Positions 8,817 through 16,521 of a stretch of 20,482 nt of DNA are shown here, piece by piece; the first letter of the stretch is position 1, and each line of letters opens with the position of its first letter. This DNA is from Bordetella parapertussis (lineage in GTDB: Bacteria > Cyanobacteriota > Cyanobacteriia > PCC-6307 > Cyanobiaceae), in contig CALPMR020000020.1 in assembly GCA_943324725.2 (NCBI GenBank), positions 1-20,482 of the forward strand. The letters are read 5' to 3'. Position numbers and translations under genes: made by a program. Below the pieces are notes generated by a model. The model had not been told where the DNA came from. It worked only from the letters and a program-made list of their open reading frames with translations, and did not search any database.

Positions 8817-9472
8817 GCCTGCAGCGTCTGCGGCTGTATCAGCTGGTCTCGCCGGCCCTGCCGGTGGGGGCCTTCAGCTATGCCGAGGGGCTGGAGGTGC
8901 TGGTCCAGGGCGGCCGGCTGGGCGATGCGGCCGCCGTGCGCGCCTGGCTGGAGGCCGAACTGGCCCGGGGTGCCCTCTGCCTGGAGGCCGCCGCCCTGCC
9001 CCGCTTGATGCTCCTGCAGGCCGAGGGCGACTGGCCCGGGGTCGTTGATCTCGACCAGTGGCTGCTGGCCCAGCGGGAGGCCCCGGAGCTGCGCGCCCAG
9101 CAGCGCCAGATGGGCTGGTCGCTGCAGCAGTTGCTGGCCGATCTGGGCTGGCCCCTGCCGGCGGCGGCGCCCCGGTTGGCCTGGCCTGCCGCCTTCGCCC
9201 ACGCCGCCCGCAGCCTTGAGCTCGCTGCGCCGGAGGTGGTGGAGGCCTATCTGCACGGCTGGATCGCCAACCAGCTGAGCGCTGCGGTGCGCCTGGTTCC
9301 GCTCGGTCCCACCGAGGCCCAGCGGCTGCTGCTGGCGCTGGGGCCGCTGCTGGCCGCCCGGGCAGAGGCGCTGGCTGATGCCGATCCCCGCAGTCTCTGG
9401 AGCGGTGGCGTCGGCGCTGGCCTCGCCCAGCTGGGTCAGGGGGAGCTCTACTCGCGCCTGTTCCGCAGCTGA
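8813..9472 (+). CDS. ureF: Urease accessory protein UreF
   Basis: A 219-residue UreF, which bridges UreD and UreG and controls the GTPase during urease activation. The diagnostic N-terminal pattern is LYQLVSPALPVGAFSYAEGL, followed by a helical body and ending GVGAGLAQLGQGELYSRLFRS. I chose the GTG at 8813 because it overlaps the ureE stop as GTGA and places the start directly before the conserved SLQRLRLYQLVSPALP. The open frame extends much further upstream, but only as a shadow of ureE. The overlap implies translational coupling with ureE. Confidence 0.95.
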   Translation: MSLQRLRLYQLVSPALPVGAFSYAEGLEVLVQGGRLGDAAAVRAWLEAELARGALCLEAAALPRLMLLQAEGDWPGVVDLDQWLLAQREAPELRAQQRQMGWSLQQLLADLGWPLPAAAPRLAWPAAFAHAARSLELAAPEVVEAYLHGWIANQLSAAVRLVPLGPTEAQRLLLALGPLLAARAEALADADPRSLWSGGVGAGLAQLGQGELYSRLFRS

Positions 9473-9635
9473 GGGATCAGCCGCGAAGGGGGCGGCAGCA
9501 AGGGCCCGGCCGGGGCTTTTCGGCTCCTTCGGGGCCCCAGATGGCGCCGGCTCGGCGATCGCTCTTGGCAGGCCCTGACTTCAGGCCGTTCACAACCCGG
9601 TGCCCCTTTAGCCTGGGGCCTGTGGATCGTGTTGG
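9473..9635 (+). other. ureF-ureG spacer with possible weak terminator and promoter
   Basis: This 163-bp gap is large for a urease operon. At 9504-9520 a GCCC / GGGC stem (loop GGCCG), extendable by G-T and A-T pairs, is followed by TTTT and could cause partial termination. A weak promoter-like pair, TTCACA at 9589-9594 and TAGCCT at 9609-9614 (spacer only 14 nt), lies before ureG. A HIP1 octamer is at 9555-9562. Together these leave open separate expression of ureG. Confidence 0.3.
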
Positions 9636-10241
9636 ATGAGTCGCCTGCGCGTCGGTGTGGCCGGACCGGTCGGCTCCGGCAAGACGGCGCTGGTGGAGGC
9701 CCTCTGCCTGCGGCTGCGCGATCGCCTCGAACTGGCGGTGGTCACCAATGACATCTACACCCAGGAGGACGCCCAGTTCCTCACCCGCGCTGGCGCCCTG
9801 GCGCCGGAGCGCATCCGCGGCGTCGAAACGGGGGGGTGCCCCCACACCGCGATTCGCGAGGACTGCTCGATCAACCGCGCTGCGGTGCAGGAGCTGGAGC
9901 TGGCCTTTCCGAATCTCGATCTGGTGCTGGTGGAGAGCGGTGGCGACAATCTGGCCGCCAGCTTCAGTCCGGAACTGGTGGATCTCTGCATCTACGTGAT
10001 CGATGTCGCCGCCGGCGACAAGATCCCCCGCAAAGGCGGGCCCGGCATCACCCGCTCCGATCTGCTGGTGATCAACAAGATCGATCTGGCGCCGATGGTG
10101 GGAGCCAGCCTGACGGTGATGCAGCACGACACCGAGCGCATGCGGGGGGGGCGGCCCTGGTGCTTCACCAACCTGCGCAGTGGCGAAGGCCTGGAGCGGG
10201 TGGAGGCTTTCCTGCTGCAACAGCTACCCGGACGCGGCTGA
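9636..10241 (+). CDS. ureG: Urease accessory GTPase UreG
   Basis: A 201-residue SIMIBI-class GTPase that couples GTP hydrolysis to nickel transfer into urease. Visible motifs are the P-loop GPVGSGKT at 10-17, the nickel-binding CPH at 68-70 within [17 protein letters not shown], the switch-like ESGGDN at 100-105, [13 protein letters not shown], and the guanine-specificity NKID at 147-150. Length and order are standard. The start [17 protein letters not shown] is the usual one. It follows ureF after 163 bp and precedes urtA by 175 bp, linking the maturation genes to the transporter. Confidence 0.98.
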   Translation: MSRLRVGVAGPVGSGKTALVEALCLRLRDRLELAVVTNDIYTQEDAQFLTRAGALAPERIRGVETGGCPHTAIREDCSINRAAVQELELAFPNLDLVLVESGGDNLAASFSPELVDLCIYVIDVAAGDKIPRKGGPGITRSDLLVINKIDLAPMVGASLTVMQHDTERMRGGRPWCFTNLRSGEGLERVEAFLLQQLPGRG

Positions 10242-10305
10242 GGGTGCGGCCGCGGCCTCAGCAGCGCTGCTCGCGGTGTGCCGATGCGAACCATTCGACG
10301 AAAGT

Positions 10306-10348
10306 GTCTCATCGGCTACAAAGGCCCATCGGCCCCAGTTACTACCTT
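10306..10348 (+). promoter_or_regulatory. Candidate NtcA-activated promoter of urtA
   Basis: GTC-N8-TAC at 10306-10319 differs by one base from the NtcA consensus GTA-N8-TAC. It is followed after 23 nt by TACCTT at 10343-10348, which fits the TANNNT -10 box. The 22-23 nt spacing is the classic class II arrangement, where the NtcA site replaces the -35 box. NtcA control of urt genes under nitrogen limitation is known in other cyanobacteria. The inferred transcript would have a leader of about 60 nt before the urtA ATG. Confidence 0.55.
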
Positions 10349-10364
10349 CCCCCAAACCGCAACG

Positions 10365-10384
10365 GGCCCATTCCGACATGGGCC
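10365..10384 (+). other. Stem-loop in the urtA leader
   Basis: GGCCCAT at 10365-10371 pairs perfectly with ATGGGCC at 10378-10384 around a 6-nt loop (TCCGAC). It lies in the predicted 5' untranslated region of urtA, about 20 nt before the AGGAG ribosome-binding site. Another GGCCCAT copy at 10323-10329 lies upstream of the predicted transcript start. Its role is unknown; it may affect mRNA stability. Confidence 0.35.
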
Positions 10385-10416
10385 GAGGCGGAAACCCATC
10401 CTCAGGAGAATCGACC

Positions 10417-11721
10417 ATGAAGCCATCAGCGAAGCGGATCCAATCCCTGCGTCTGATCGGTGGAGCCACCGCCCTTGCCACGACCCTCAGCCTTGTCGCC
10501 TGCGGCGGCGGTGGTGGCGGCGGCACCTCCAGCGACGGTGGCTTTGATGGCGAGGTGAAGGTCGGCATCCTTCACTCCCGCTCGGGCACCATGGCCATCT
10601 CCGAAAACACGGTGGCCGAAGCCGAATTGATGGCCATCGACGAGATCAACAAGGCCGGCGGCGTCAAAATCGACGGCAAGAAGCTGAAGATTGTGCCGAT
10701 TGAGGAAGATGGCGCTTCCGATTGGCCCACCTTTGCTGAGAAGTCGAAGAAACTGATCGATCAGGACAAGGTGGCCGTGGTGTTCGGCGGCTGGACCTCC
10801 GCCAGCCGCAAGGCGATGCTGCCGGTGTATGAGTCCAAGGACGCCTTCCTCTACTACCCGATTCAGTACGAAGGGCAGGAGTGTTCGAAGAACATCTTCT
10901 ATTCTGGTGCCACCCCCAACCAGCAGGCTGAGCCCGCAGTCTCCTGGTTGCTGAAGAACAAGGGCAAGGACTTCTTCCTGGTCGGCTCGGACTACGTGTA
11001 CCCGCGTACGGCCAACACGATCATGAAGGAACAGCTCAAGGCCCAGGGCGGCAACCTTGTGGGTGAGGACTACCTGCCCCTGGGCAATACCGAAGTTGCT
11101 CCGATCATCGCCAAGATCAAGCAGGCTCTGCCCAAGGGTGGCGTGATCGTCAACACCTTGAATGGTGACAGCAATGTCGCCTTCTTCAAGCAGATGAAGG
11201 CCGCAGGCATCACCCCCGCCAACGGCTACGCGATCATGAGCTTCTCGATCGCTGAAGAGGAGATCGCCGCCATTGGCCCTGAGTATCTGGAAGGCACCTA
11301 CGCCGCCTGGAACTTCTTCCAGAGCCTCGATACCCCTGCTTCCAAGAAGTTCACCGCCGACTTCAAGGCCAAGTACGGCGAGAAGCGGGTCACCAGTGAT
11401 CCGGCGGAAGCTGCCTACTCGATGGTCTATCTCTGGGCCAAGGGTGCCGAGAAGGCCAACAGCGTCGACGACGACAAGGTGCGTGAAGCCCTGGTTGGCG
11501 TCAGCTTCGATGCTCCCGAGGGCAAGGTGACCGTGCAGCCCAACCACCACATCGAGAAGCTGGTGCTGATCGGCGAGGTTCAGAAGGACGGCATGTTCAA
11601 GATCCTCGAGAACAAGGGCATGGTCAAGCCCGTGGCCTGGAACCAATTCGTGCCCGAAACCAAGGGTTACACCTGCGACTGGACCCAGAAGCGCCCCGAC
11701 GCCGGCAAGTTCAAGATGTGA
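10417..11721 (+). CDS. urtA: Urea ABC transporter, substrate-binding lipoprotein
   Basis: A 434-residue periplasmic urea-binding component of the Urt ABC transporter. It begins with a lipoprotein signal peptide whose lipobox is LVAC (cysteine 29), followed by a Gly/Ser linker. The mature protein starts with EVKVGILHSRSGTMAISE and contains DWPTFAEKSKKLIDQDKVAV, FGGWTSASRKAMLPVYESKD and YPIQYEGQECSKNIFYSG. This is the UrtA branch of the branched-chain amino acid/amide-binding family. I chose the ATG at 10417 because AGGAG lies 8-12 nt upstream and the signal peptide starts there; the frame is open upstream to 10180 without meaning. It is the first gene of urtABCDE, behind the candidate NtcA promoter and in front of an intrinsic terminator. 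Confidence 0.98.
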   Translation: MKPSAKRIQSLRLIGGATALATTLSLVACGGGGGGGTSSDGGFDGEVKVGILHSRSGTMAISENTVAEAELMAIDEINKAGGVKIDGKKLKIVPIEEDGASDWPTFAEKSKKLIDQDKVAVVFGGWTSASRKAMLPVYESKDAFLYYPIQYEGQECSKNIFYSGATPNQQAEPAVSWLLKNKGKDFFLVGSDYVYPRTANTIMKEQLKAQGGNLVGEDYLPLGNTEVAPIIAKIKQALPKGGVIVNTLNGDSNVAFFKQMKAAGITPANGYAIMSFSIAEEEIAAIGPEYLEGTYAAWNFFQSLDTPASKKFTADFKAKYGEKRVTSDPAEAAYSMVYLWAKGAEKANSVDDDKVREALVGVSFDAPEGKVTVQPNHHIEKLVLIGEVQKDGMFKILENKGMVKPVAWNQFVPETKGYTCDWTQKRPDAGKFKM

Positions 11722-11773
11722 ATCCCGCTGGGGATTCTGCTTCGGGGGAGGGATCCGTTCCCTCCCCTTTTTT
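11721..11773 (+). terminator. Intrinsic terminator between urtA and urtB, with a second hairpin
   Basis: GGGGAGGGA at 11745-11753 pairs perfectly with TCCCTCCCC at 11759-11767 around TCCGT. The stem is followed at once by six T (11768-11773), a textbook Rho-independent terminator. A second perfect 6-bp hairpin, AATCCC / GGGATT with loop GCTG, occupies 11721-11736 and begins on the last base of the urtA stop codon. Together they should stop most transcripts after urtA, with read-through supplying urtBCDE, and should protect the urtA mRNA 3' end. Confidence 0.85.
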
Positions 11774-11826
11774 CATTGAGGCCATGGCAGCTTCTGATTC
11801 CTCTGCCCCGTCTTCAACGGGAGTTC

Positions 11827-12984
11827 ATGAACGTTTTACTTGACACTCTTTTCAATGGCCTGGCCATCGGCTCGGTGCTGATGCTGGCCGCCCTCGGCCT
11901 GGCCGTGGTCTTTGGGCTGATGGGCGTCATCAACATGGCCCACGGCGAGTTGATGATGCTCGGTGCTTACACCACTTTCGTGGTGCAGAACCTGCTCAAG
12001 AATGGCCCGCTCGAAGGGCTGTTCCCCATCTATATCCTCTTCTCGATTCCTCTGGCTTTTCTGGTCAGCGGCCTGGCTGGCCTGCTGCTGGAAAAGACGG
12101 TGATCCGCCGTCTTTACGGTCGGCCTCTGGAAACCCTGCTGGCCACCTGGGGCGTCAGTCTGATCCTGCAGCAGTTCGTGCGCTCCGTATCCAGCGCCTT
12201 CTTCATCGGTCTGGTGGTGGCCGTGGCCCTGGGGATGCTGGCGCCGCGGTTGCTACCGGCAGCGTGGCGGCAGCAGCGCTGGTCTCCGCTGCTGGGAGTG
12301 GGCAGCTGGATTGGCGCCACGGCGGTGGGCATTGGCCTGGCCGCGGCCCTGGGCAACCAACGCGAACTTCATCAGCCCTGGTTCAGTGCCCGCAACATCG
12401 ATGTCACGGCACCCGAGTGGCTGCAGGGATCGATTGAGGTGGCGGGCGTCACCATGCCGACGGCACGACTGTTCATCATTGCCCTCACGATTCTTGCGCT
12501 GCTGGCGGTGCACTGGTTCCTGCAGAAGAGCGTCTGGGGCATCCGCATCCGCGCCGTCACCCAGAACCGGCCGATGAGCAGCTGCCTCGGCATTCCCACC
12601 GAGAAGGTGGATGCGCTCACCTTCCTGGTCGGTTCGGGCCTGGCCGGAGTGGCCGGTGTTGCGGTCACCTTGCTGGGCTCGGTGGGTCCCAATCTTGGCG
12701 GCAACTACATCGTTGATTGCTTCATGGTGGTGGTGCTTGGCGGCGTCGGCAAACTGCTCGGCACCGTCGTGGCGGCCCTGGGCATCGGCGTGCTCAGCTA
12801 CATCCTCGGTTCGGGCTCCTTGCTGCTGCTCTGGCCCCAGATGCCCGCCGCTCTCAATGAAACGATCACCTTCTTTGCCACCACCTCGATGGCCAAGGTG
12901 TTGGTGTTCATTCTGATTGTGGTCTTCCTGCAGTTCAGGCCGGCGGGCCTGTTCCCGCAGAAGGGCCGCATGGTGGAGGTCTGA
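11827..12984 (+). CDS. urtB: Urea ABC transporter, permease subunit UrtB
   Basis: A 385-residue LivH-type inner-membrane permease. The N-terminal helix pair contains the family signature FGLMGVINMAHGELMMLGAY. A periplasmic insert includes NIDVTAPEWLQGSIEVAG, as in urea-type permeases. The cytoplasmic coupling loop reads RAVTQNRPMSSCLGIPTEKV, directly followed by a Gly-rich helix, and the protein ends LQFRPAGLFPQKGRMVEV. I chose the ATG at 11827 because GGGAG precedes it and MNVLLDTLFNGLAIGSVL is the usual start; the upstream TTG at 11776 lies just after the terminator and is unlikely. UrtB pairs with UrtC to form the urea channel. The gap to urtC is 3 bp. Confidence 0.97.
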   Translation: MNVLLDTLFNGLAIGSVLMLAALGLAVVFGLMGVINMAHGELMMLGAYTTFVVQNLLKNGPLEGLFPIYILFSIPLAFLVSGLAGLLLEKTVIRRLYGRPLETLLATWGVSLILQQFVRSVSSAFFIGLVVAVALGMLAPRLLPAAWRQQRWSPLLGVGSWIGATAVGIGLAAALGNQRELHQPWFSARNIDVTAPEWLQGSIEVAGVTMPTARLFIIALTILALLAVHWFLQKSVWGIRIRAVTQNRPMSSCLGIPTEKVDALTFLVGSGLAGVAGVAVTLLGSVGPNLGGNYIVDCFMVVVLGGVGKLLGTVVAALGIGVLSYILGSGSLLLLWPQMPAALNETITFFATTSMAKVLVFILIVVFLQFRPAGLFPQKGRMVEV

Positions 12985-12987
12985 GCG

Positions 12988-14187
12988 ATGACGATCACCT
13001 CCAACAGTTCAATCACGCCGGCGACGTTTCTGCGCCGCTGGTGGCCCTGGATCGCCATCATCGCGGCGGCCCTGATCCTGCCCTTCATCCTGCCGCCGTT
13101 TCGGCTCAATCTGCTGGGGCGCTTTCTGTCCTTGGGCATTGTTGCTCTGGGCATTGATCTGATCTGGGGCTATACAGGCCTGCTCAGCCTTGGCCAGGGC
13201 ATCTTCTTTGCACTCGGTGGCTATGCCATCGCCATGTATCTGCAGCTGGATTCACTCGAACCCGGCCAGCTGCCTGAGTTCTTTGGCCTCTATGGGGTCA
13301 AGGAGTTGCCCTTGTTCTGGCAACCGTTCAACTCAGCCTGGTTCACGCTCGTCGCCATCTGGGTCGTTCCGGCCGTCGTCGCCGGCCTGCTCGGCTATCT
13401 GGTTTTTCGCAACCGCATCAAGGGGGTCTACTTCTCGATCCTCACCCAGGCGGCTCTGCTGGTGTTTTTCAACTTCTTCAATGGCCAGCAGAAGCTGATC
13501 AATGGCACCAACGGTCTTAAGACCGATACGGCCAGCTTCTTCGGCCAGATGGTCGGTTCCGACGCCATGCAGCGCAATCTGTTCTGGATCACGGTGCTGC
13601 TGGTGATCGCCGCCTGGACCCTGTGCCGCTGGCTCACCAGCGGTCGCTTCGGTGATGCCCTGATCGCCGTCCGCGATGACGAGCCGCGCCTGCGGTTCAC
13701 CGGCTACAACCCCACGGCTTTCAAGACCCTGGTGTTCACGGTCGCCGGCGCCCTGGCAGGTATCAGTGGCGCTCTTTATACGGTTCAATCCGGCATCGTC
13801 AGCCCCCAGTTCATGGCGGTGCCCTTTTCGATCGAGATGGTGATCTGGGTGGCGGTCGGCGGCCGCGGCACCTTGATCGGTGCCGTGTTCGGAGCCGTGC
13901 TGATCAACTATGCCAAGAGCCTGATCAGCGAGCAGCTGCCCGAAACCTGGCTGTTCATCCAGGGGGGGCTGTTCCTGCTGGTGGTCACCGCTCTGCCCGA
14001 TGGCGTGGTGGGCTGGTGGCGGCAGGGTGGGCCTGGGCGCATCCTGGCGATGCTGGGTTCCTCCCCGTCGACGGCCACCTATCCCGGCCTCGATCTCGAT
14101 CCTGAGGTGCAGGCTGAGCGGCGGGCGATCGAATCCCGAGCCAGCGCCGAAGAGAGCGGTGCTACGCAGATCGGAGCTGAGCCGTGA
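12988..14187 (+). CDS. urtC: Urea ABC transporter, permease subunit UrtC
   Basis: A 399-residue LivM-type permease, partner of UrtB. Characteristic stretches are LGIDLIWGYTGLLSLGQGIF, FALGGYAIAMYL, FRNRIKGVYFSILTQAALLV, AVRDDEPRLRFTGYNPTAFK and VGGRGTLIGAVFGAVLINYA. The last 45 or so residues form a hydrophilic, acidic tail (for example GLDLDPEVQAERRAIESRAS) beyond the last membrane helix, longer than in many relatives and without a known role. It starts 3 bp after urtB ends, and its stop overlaps the urtD start by 4 bp (GTGA). It is therefore translated as part of urtBCDE. Confidence 0.97.
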   Translation: MTITSNSSITPATFLRRWWPWIAIIAAALILPFILPPFRLNLLGRFLSLGIVALGIDLIWGYTGLLSLGQGIFFALGGYAIAMYLQLDSLEPGQLPEFFGLYGVKELPLFWQPFNSAWFTLVAIWVVPAVVAGLLGYLVFRNRIKGVYFSILTQAALLVFFNFFNGQQKLINGTNGLKTDTASFFGQMVGSDAMQRNLFWITVLLVIAAWTLCRWLTSGRFGDALIAVRDDEPRLRFTGYNPTAFKTLVFTVAGALAGISGALYTVQSGIVSPQFMAVPFSIEMVIWVAVGGRGTLIGAVFGAVLINYAKSLISEQLPETWLFIQGGLFLLVVTALPDGVVGWWRQGGPGRILAMLGSSPSTATYPGLDLDPEVQAERRAIESRASAEESGATQIGAEP

Positions 14188-14978
14188 AGTCCCTGCTTGA
14201 ACTCAAGGCCGTCAGCGTCAGCTTCGACGGCTTTCTGGCCCTCAATGATCTCAATCTCACCCTCGCTCCCGGCGAGCTGCGGGCGGTGATCGGCCCCAAT
14301 GGCGCCGGCAAGACCACCTTCCTCGATGTGATCACCGGTAAGGTGAGACCGACCAGAGGCGATGTGCTGTTCCGCGGCCAGTCGTTGCTGGGCATCAGCG
14401 AGCACCGCATCGCCCGGCTTGGCATCGGCCGCAAGTTCCAGACCCCCCGCGTCTATCAGAATCTCAGCCCGCGCCGCAATCTGGAGCTGGCGGTCAAGGG
14501 CAGCCATTCACCCTTTGCCCTGCTGCTCGGTCGCCTCAGCGGCGAACAGCGCGATCGGGTGCAGGAACTGTTGGCGGTGGTGGGCCTCGAGGCCAGTGCC
14601 TCCCGGCCGGCCGGCAGTCTCTCCCACGGTCAGAAGCAGTGGCTGGAGATCGCCATGCTGCTGGCCCAGGATCCTGATCTGCTGCTCGTTGATGAGCCGG
14701 TGGCGGGACTCTCCGATGAGGAGACCGAGCGCACCGGTGAGTTGCTGCGCCATCTGGCCGGTGACCACACCGTGCTGGTGATCGAGCACGACATGGACTT
14801 CATCCGCGAGCTGGATTGTCCGGTCACGGTGCTGCACGAGGGCCATGTGCTCTGCGAGGGCAGCATGGAGGTGGTGCAGCGCGACCCCCGGGTGATCGAG
14901 GTCTACCTCGGGGTTGAGGACGACGACAGCTTGGGCGGAGTCAGCACCGCCGCAGGATCGCCCCAGGAGATGTCATGA
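14184..14978 (+). CDS. urtD: Urea ABC transporter, ATPase UrtD
   Basis: A 264-residue LivG-type cytoplasmic ATPase that drives urea import together with UrtE. Walker A is GPNGAGKT (37-44), the Q-loop glutamine is at 86 (KFQTP), the signature is LSHGQ (146-150), Walker B is LLLVDEP (166-172) and the switch histidine is H202 (VIEHDMDF). The GTG start overlaps the urtC stop and the ATG of urtE overlaps its stop, so all three are translationally coupled. The C-terminal PRVIEVYLG is typical of the group and is followed by a short acidic extension. Confidence 0.97.
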   Translation: MKSLLELKAVSVSFDGFLALNDLNLTLAPGELRAVIGPNGAGKTTFLDVITGKVRPTRGDVLFRGQSLLGISEHRIARLGIGRKFQTPRVYQNLSPRRNLELAVKGSHSPFALLLGRLSGEQRDRVQELLAVVGLEASASRPAGSLSHGQKQWLEIAMLLAQDPDLLLVDEPVAGLSDEETERTGELLRHLAGDHTVLVIEHDMDFIRELDCPVTVLHEGHVLCEGSMEVVQRDPRVIEVYLGVEDDDSLGGVSTAAGSPQEMS

Positions 14979-15733
14979 CCAGCACCATGTCTCGGCAGGA
15001 TGCCCATTCCTCCAGCGGTGAGGGCAGCGATCTGCTCTCGATACGTGGCCTCAACGTCTACTACGGCGAGAGTCATATTCTGCGCAATGTCGATCTCTCG
15101 ATTGCGCCGGGTCAGATGGCCTGTCTGATCGGCCTCAATGGTGTCGGCAAGACCACCCTGCTCAAGACGATCATCGGCTTGTTGCGTCAACGCAGCGGCT
15201 CGGTGTCGCTGGCCGGGGAGGAGGTTTCAGCGCTGCCGCCGCACCGCCGCGCCCGCTCCGGCATCGGCTATGTGCCCCAGGGGCGGGAGATCATTCCCCA
15301 GCTCAGCGTGCGCGAAAATCTGTTGCTGGGTCTCGAAGCCCTGCCCGGCGGCATCGGTCGCCATCGGCACATCGATCCGCTGGTGTTCGAGCTGTTTCCG
15401 ATCCTGGAGAAGTTCCTCGCCCGCCGGGGCGGCGATCTCTCCGGCGGCCAGCAGCAGCAACTGGCCATCGCCCGGGCCCTGCTCGGCAAACCGCGCCTGC
15501 TGCTGCTCGATGAGCCCACTGAGGGTATCCAGCCTTCGGTGGTGCTCGACATCCAGCGGGCCGTTGCTCGCATCATCCGCGAGACGGGTATCAGTGTGCT
15601 GCTGGTGGAGCACCATGCCAGCTTCGTGCGCCAGGCCGACTGGTACTACGCGATGCAGAAAGGCGGCGTGGTGGCCAGTGGCCCCACCAGTGATCTCAGC
15701 CAGGAGATGATCCATCGCTTTCTCAGTGTCTGA
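14975..15733 (+). CDS. urtE: Urea ABC transporter, ATPase UrtE
   Basis: A 252-residue LivF-type ATPase, the second nucleotide-binding subunit of the urea transporter. Walker A is GLNGVGKT (53-60), the signature is LSGGQQQQ (155-162), Walker B is LLLLDEP (175-181), and the switch histidine lies in LLVEHHASFV. The usual UrtE start motif, LNVYYGESHILRNV, begins only at residue 26. The ATG at 14975, overlapping the urtD stop as ATGA, therefore adds about 20 Ser/Gly-rich residues not found in typical UrtE. No better in-frame start lies between, so the extension may be genuine. It is the last gene of the urt operon. Confidence 0.96.
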   Translation: MTSTMSRQDAHSSSGEGSDLLSIRGLNVYYGESHILRNVDLSIAPGQMACLIGLNGVGKTTLLKTIIGLLRQRSGSVSLAGEEVSALPPHRRARSGIGYVPQGREIIPQLSVRENLLLGLEALPGGIGRHRHIDPLVFELFPILEKFLARRGGDLSGGQQQQLAIARALLGKPRLLLLDEPTEGIQPSVVLDIQRAVARIIRETGISVLLVEHHASFVRQADWYYAMQKGGVVASGPTSDLSQEMIHRFLSV

Positions 15734-16028
15734 GGCTGCTGTTGAGCGGATTGTTCCTGGTTGGGTGCGATCCAATCTGGGCACGCCAACACCTGGGCAG
15801 CTTGAAAATTGTCCATCCAGCCCTGAAAAGTTGCAGGGGGAGCTAGTAGTTGCAAGGCTTCTCGCGTTGCGTGACTGATGAGGTTCGGGATTTTTTCGAG
15901 GTGTTCAATTTGGATCGCGACTCTGAATCCTGCCTTGATGGTGACGCAGGCTGCAACGTCTCGGGAAAGGCCTGGGCTGTGGGGCTTTACTGGCTAGTTA
16001 AGATGCAGCCTGTCAACAGTCCTGGTCC
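15734..16028. other. Intergenic region after urtE with possible -10 for the next gene
   Basis: This is 295 bp without a supported gene. No clear terminator for urtE was seen; the gattttttcg run near 15890 lacks a strong stem. TAAGAT at 15999-16004 is a reasonable -10 box for the exported-protein gene starting at 16029, but no matching -35 is evident. A TTG-started frame crosses the region and continues into the next gene out of phase; it is not supported. Confidence 0.35.
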
Positions 16029-16502
16029 ATGCGCTTCGCCCCACGCCTATCTGTTCTTGGCTTGGCCGCCGGAGCCAGCCTTGCCGCCCTCAGCGTTGCG
16101 CCGGCTCTGGCCGAATCCTGCACCTTCCTCAGCCCAGTGGGAGGCAATGGCGTCACCAACATCGTCACCAAGACCATCAGCCCCGGCAATCCCCTGGGCC
16201 GGCCTAACTGGAACACCGATTTCTACGTCACCAAGCCTTACAGCAGCTACAAACTGTTCTTCACGGCCAATTCCTCGGTAAGTGCCACCTATCCGCTTCA
16301 GGCCTACCTGAAGTTCAGCGACGGCTCCAATCTGCAGGTGTATAACAAGAACTTCACCCCCGATCCCGGCAGCGGCGGTTCGGTCAGGGTGCAAGCCATT
16401 CCCGGCAAGCTCGTCAGCCAGGTGAACATCAAAGTGGGCGCCACCGACAACATGGCGGCCACCGGCTTCACTTATCGCATCTCTGTTCAGGGTTGCTACT
16501 GA
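16029..16502 (+). CDS. Orphan exported protein of unknown function
   Basis: The 157-residue product has a clear Sec signal peptide: basic start MRFAPR, hydrophobic core LSVLGLAAGASLAALSVA, and a cut at ALA/ES. The mature domain of about 128 residues is rich in Ser, Thr, Asn, Gly and aromatic residues, with alternating hydrophobic stretches (YKLFFTANSSVSATYPLQAY, GSVRVQAIPGKLVSQVNIKV) that suggest a small beta-sandwich. Only two cysteines remain after cleavage, C31 close to the new N-terminus and C156 next to the C-terminus. They could form a disulfide that ties the two ends together. I recognise no family. It stands alone between the urt operon and convergent pabC, with a possible TAAGAT -10 box 24 nt upstream. 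A periplasmic or surface location is inferred from the signal peptide only. Confidence 0.75.
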   Translation: MRFAPRLSVLGLAAGASLAALSVAPALAESCTFLSPVGGNGVTNIVTKTISPGNPLGRPNWNTDFYVTKPYSSYKLFFTANSSVSATYPLQAYLKFSDGSNLQVYNKNFTPDPGSGGSVRVQAIPGKLVSQVNIKVGATDNMAATGFTYRISVQGCY

Positions 16503-16521
16503 GCGGCTCCATGGCGGCGAT

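Noticed and set aside
10426..11646. 406-codon open frame on the minus strand opposite urtA
   Set aside because: It covers nearly all of urtA in antisense; its composition is explained by the codon use of urtA and no family is recognisable.
15850..16281. 143-codon plus-strand frame upstream of the exported protein at 16029
   Set aside because: It starts at TTG, overlaps the signal-peptide gene out of phase, and its second half is a proline-rich shadow.
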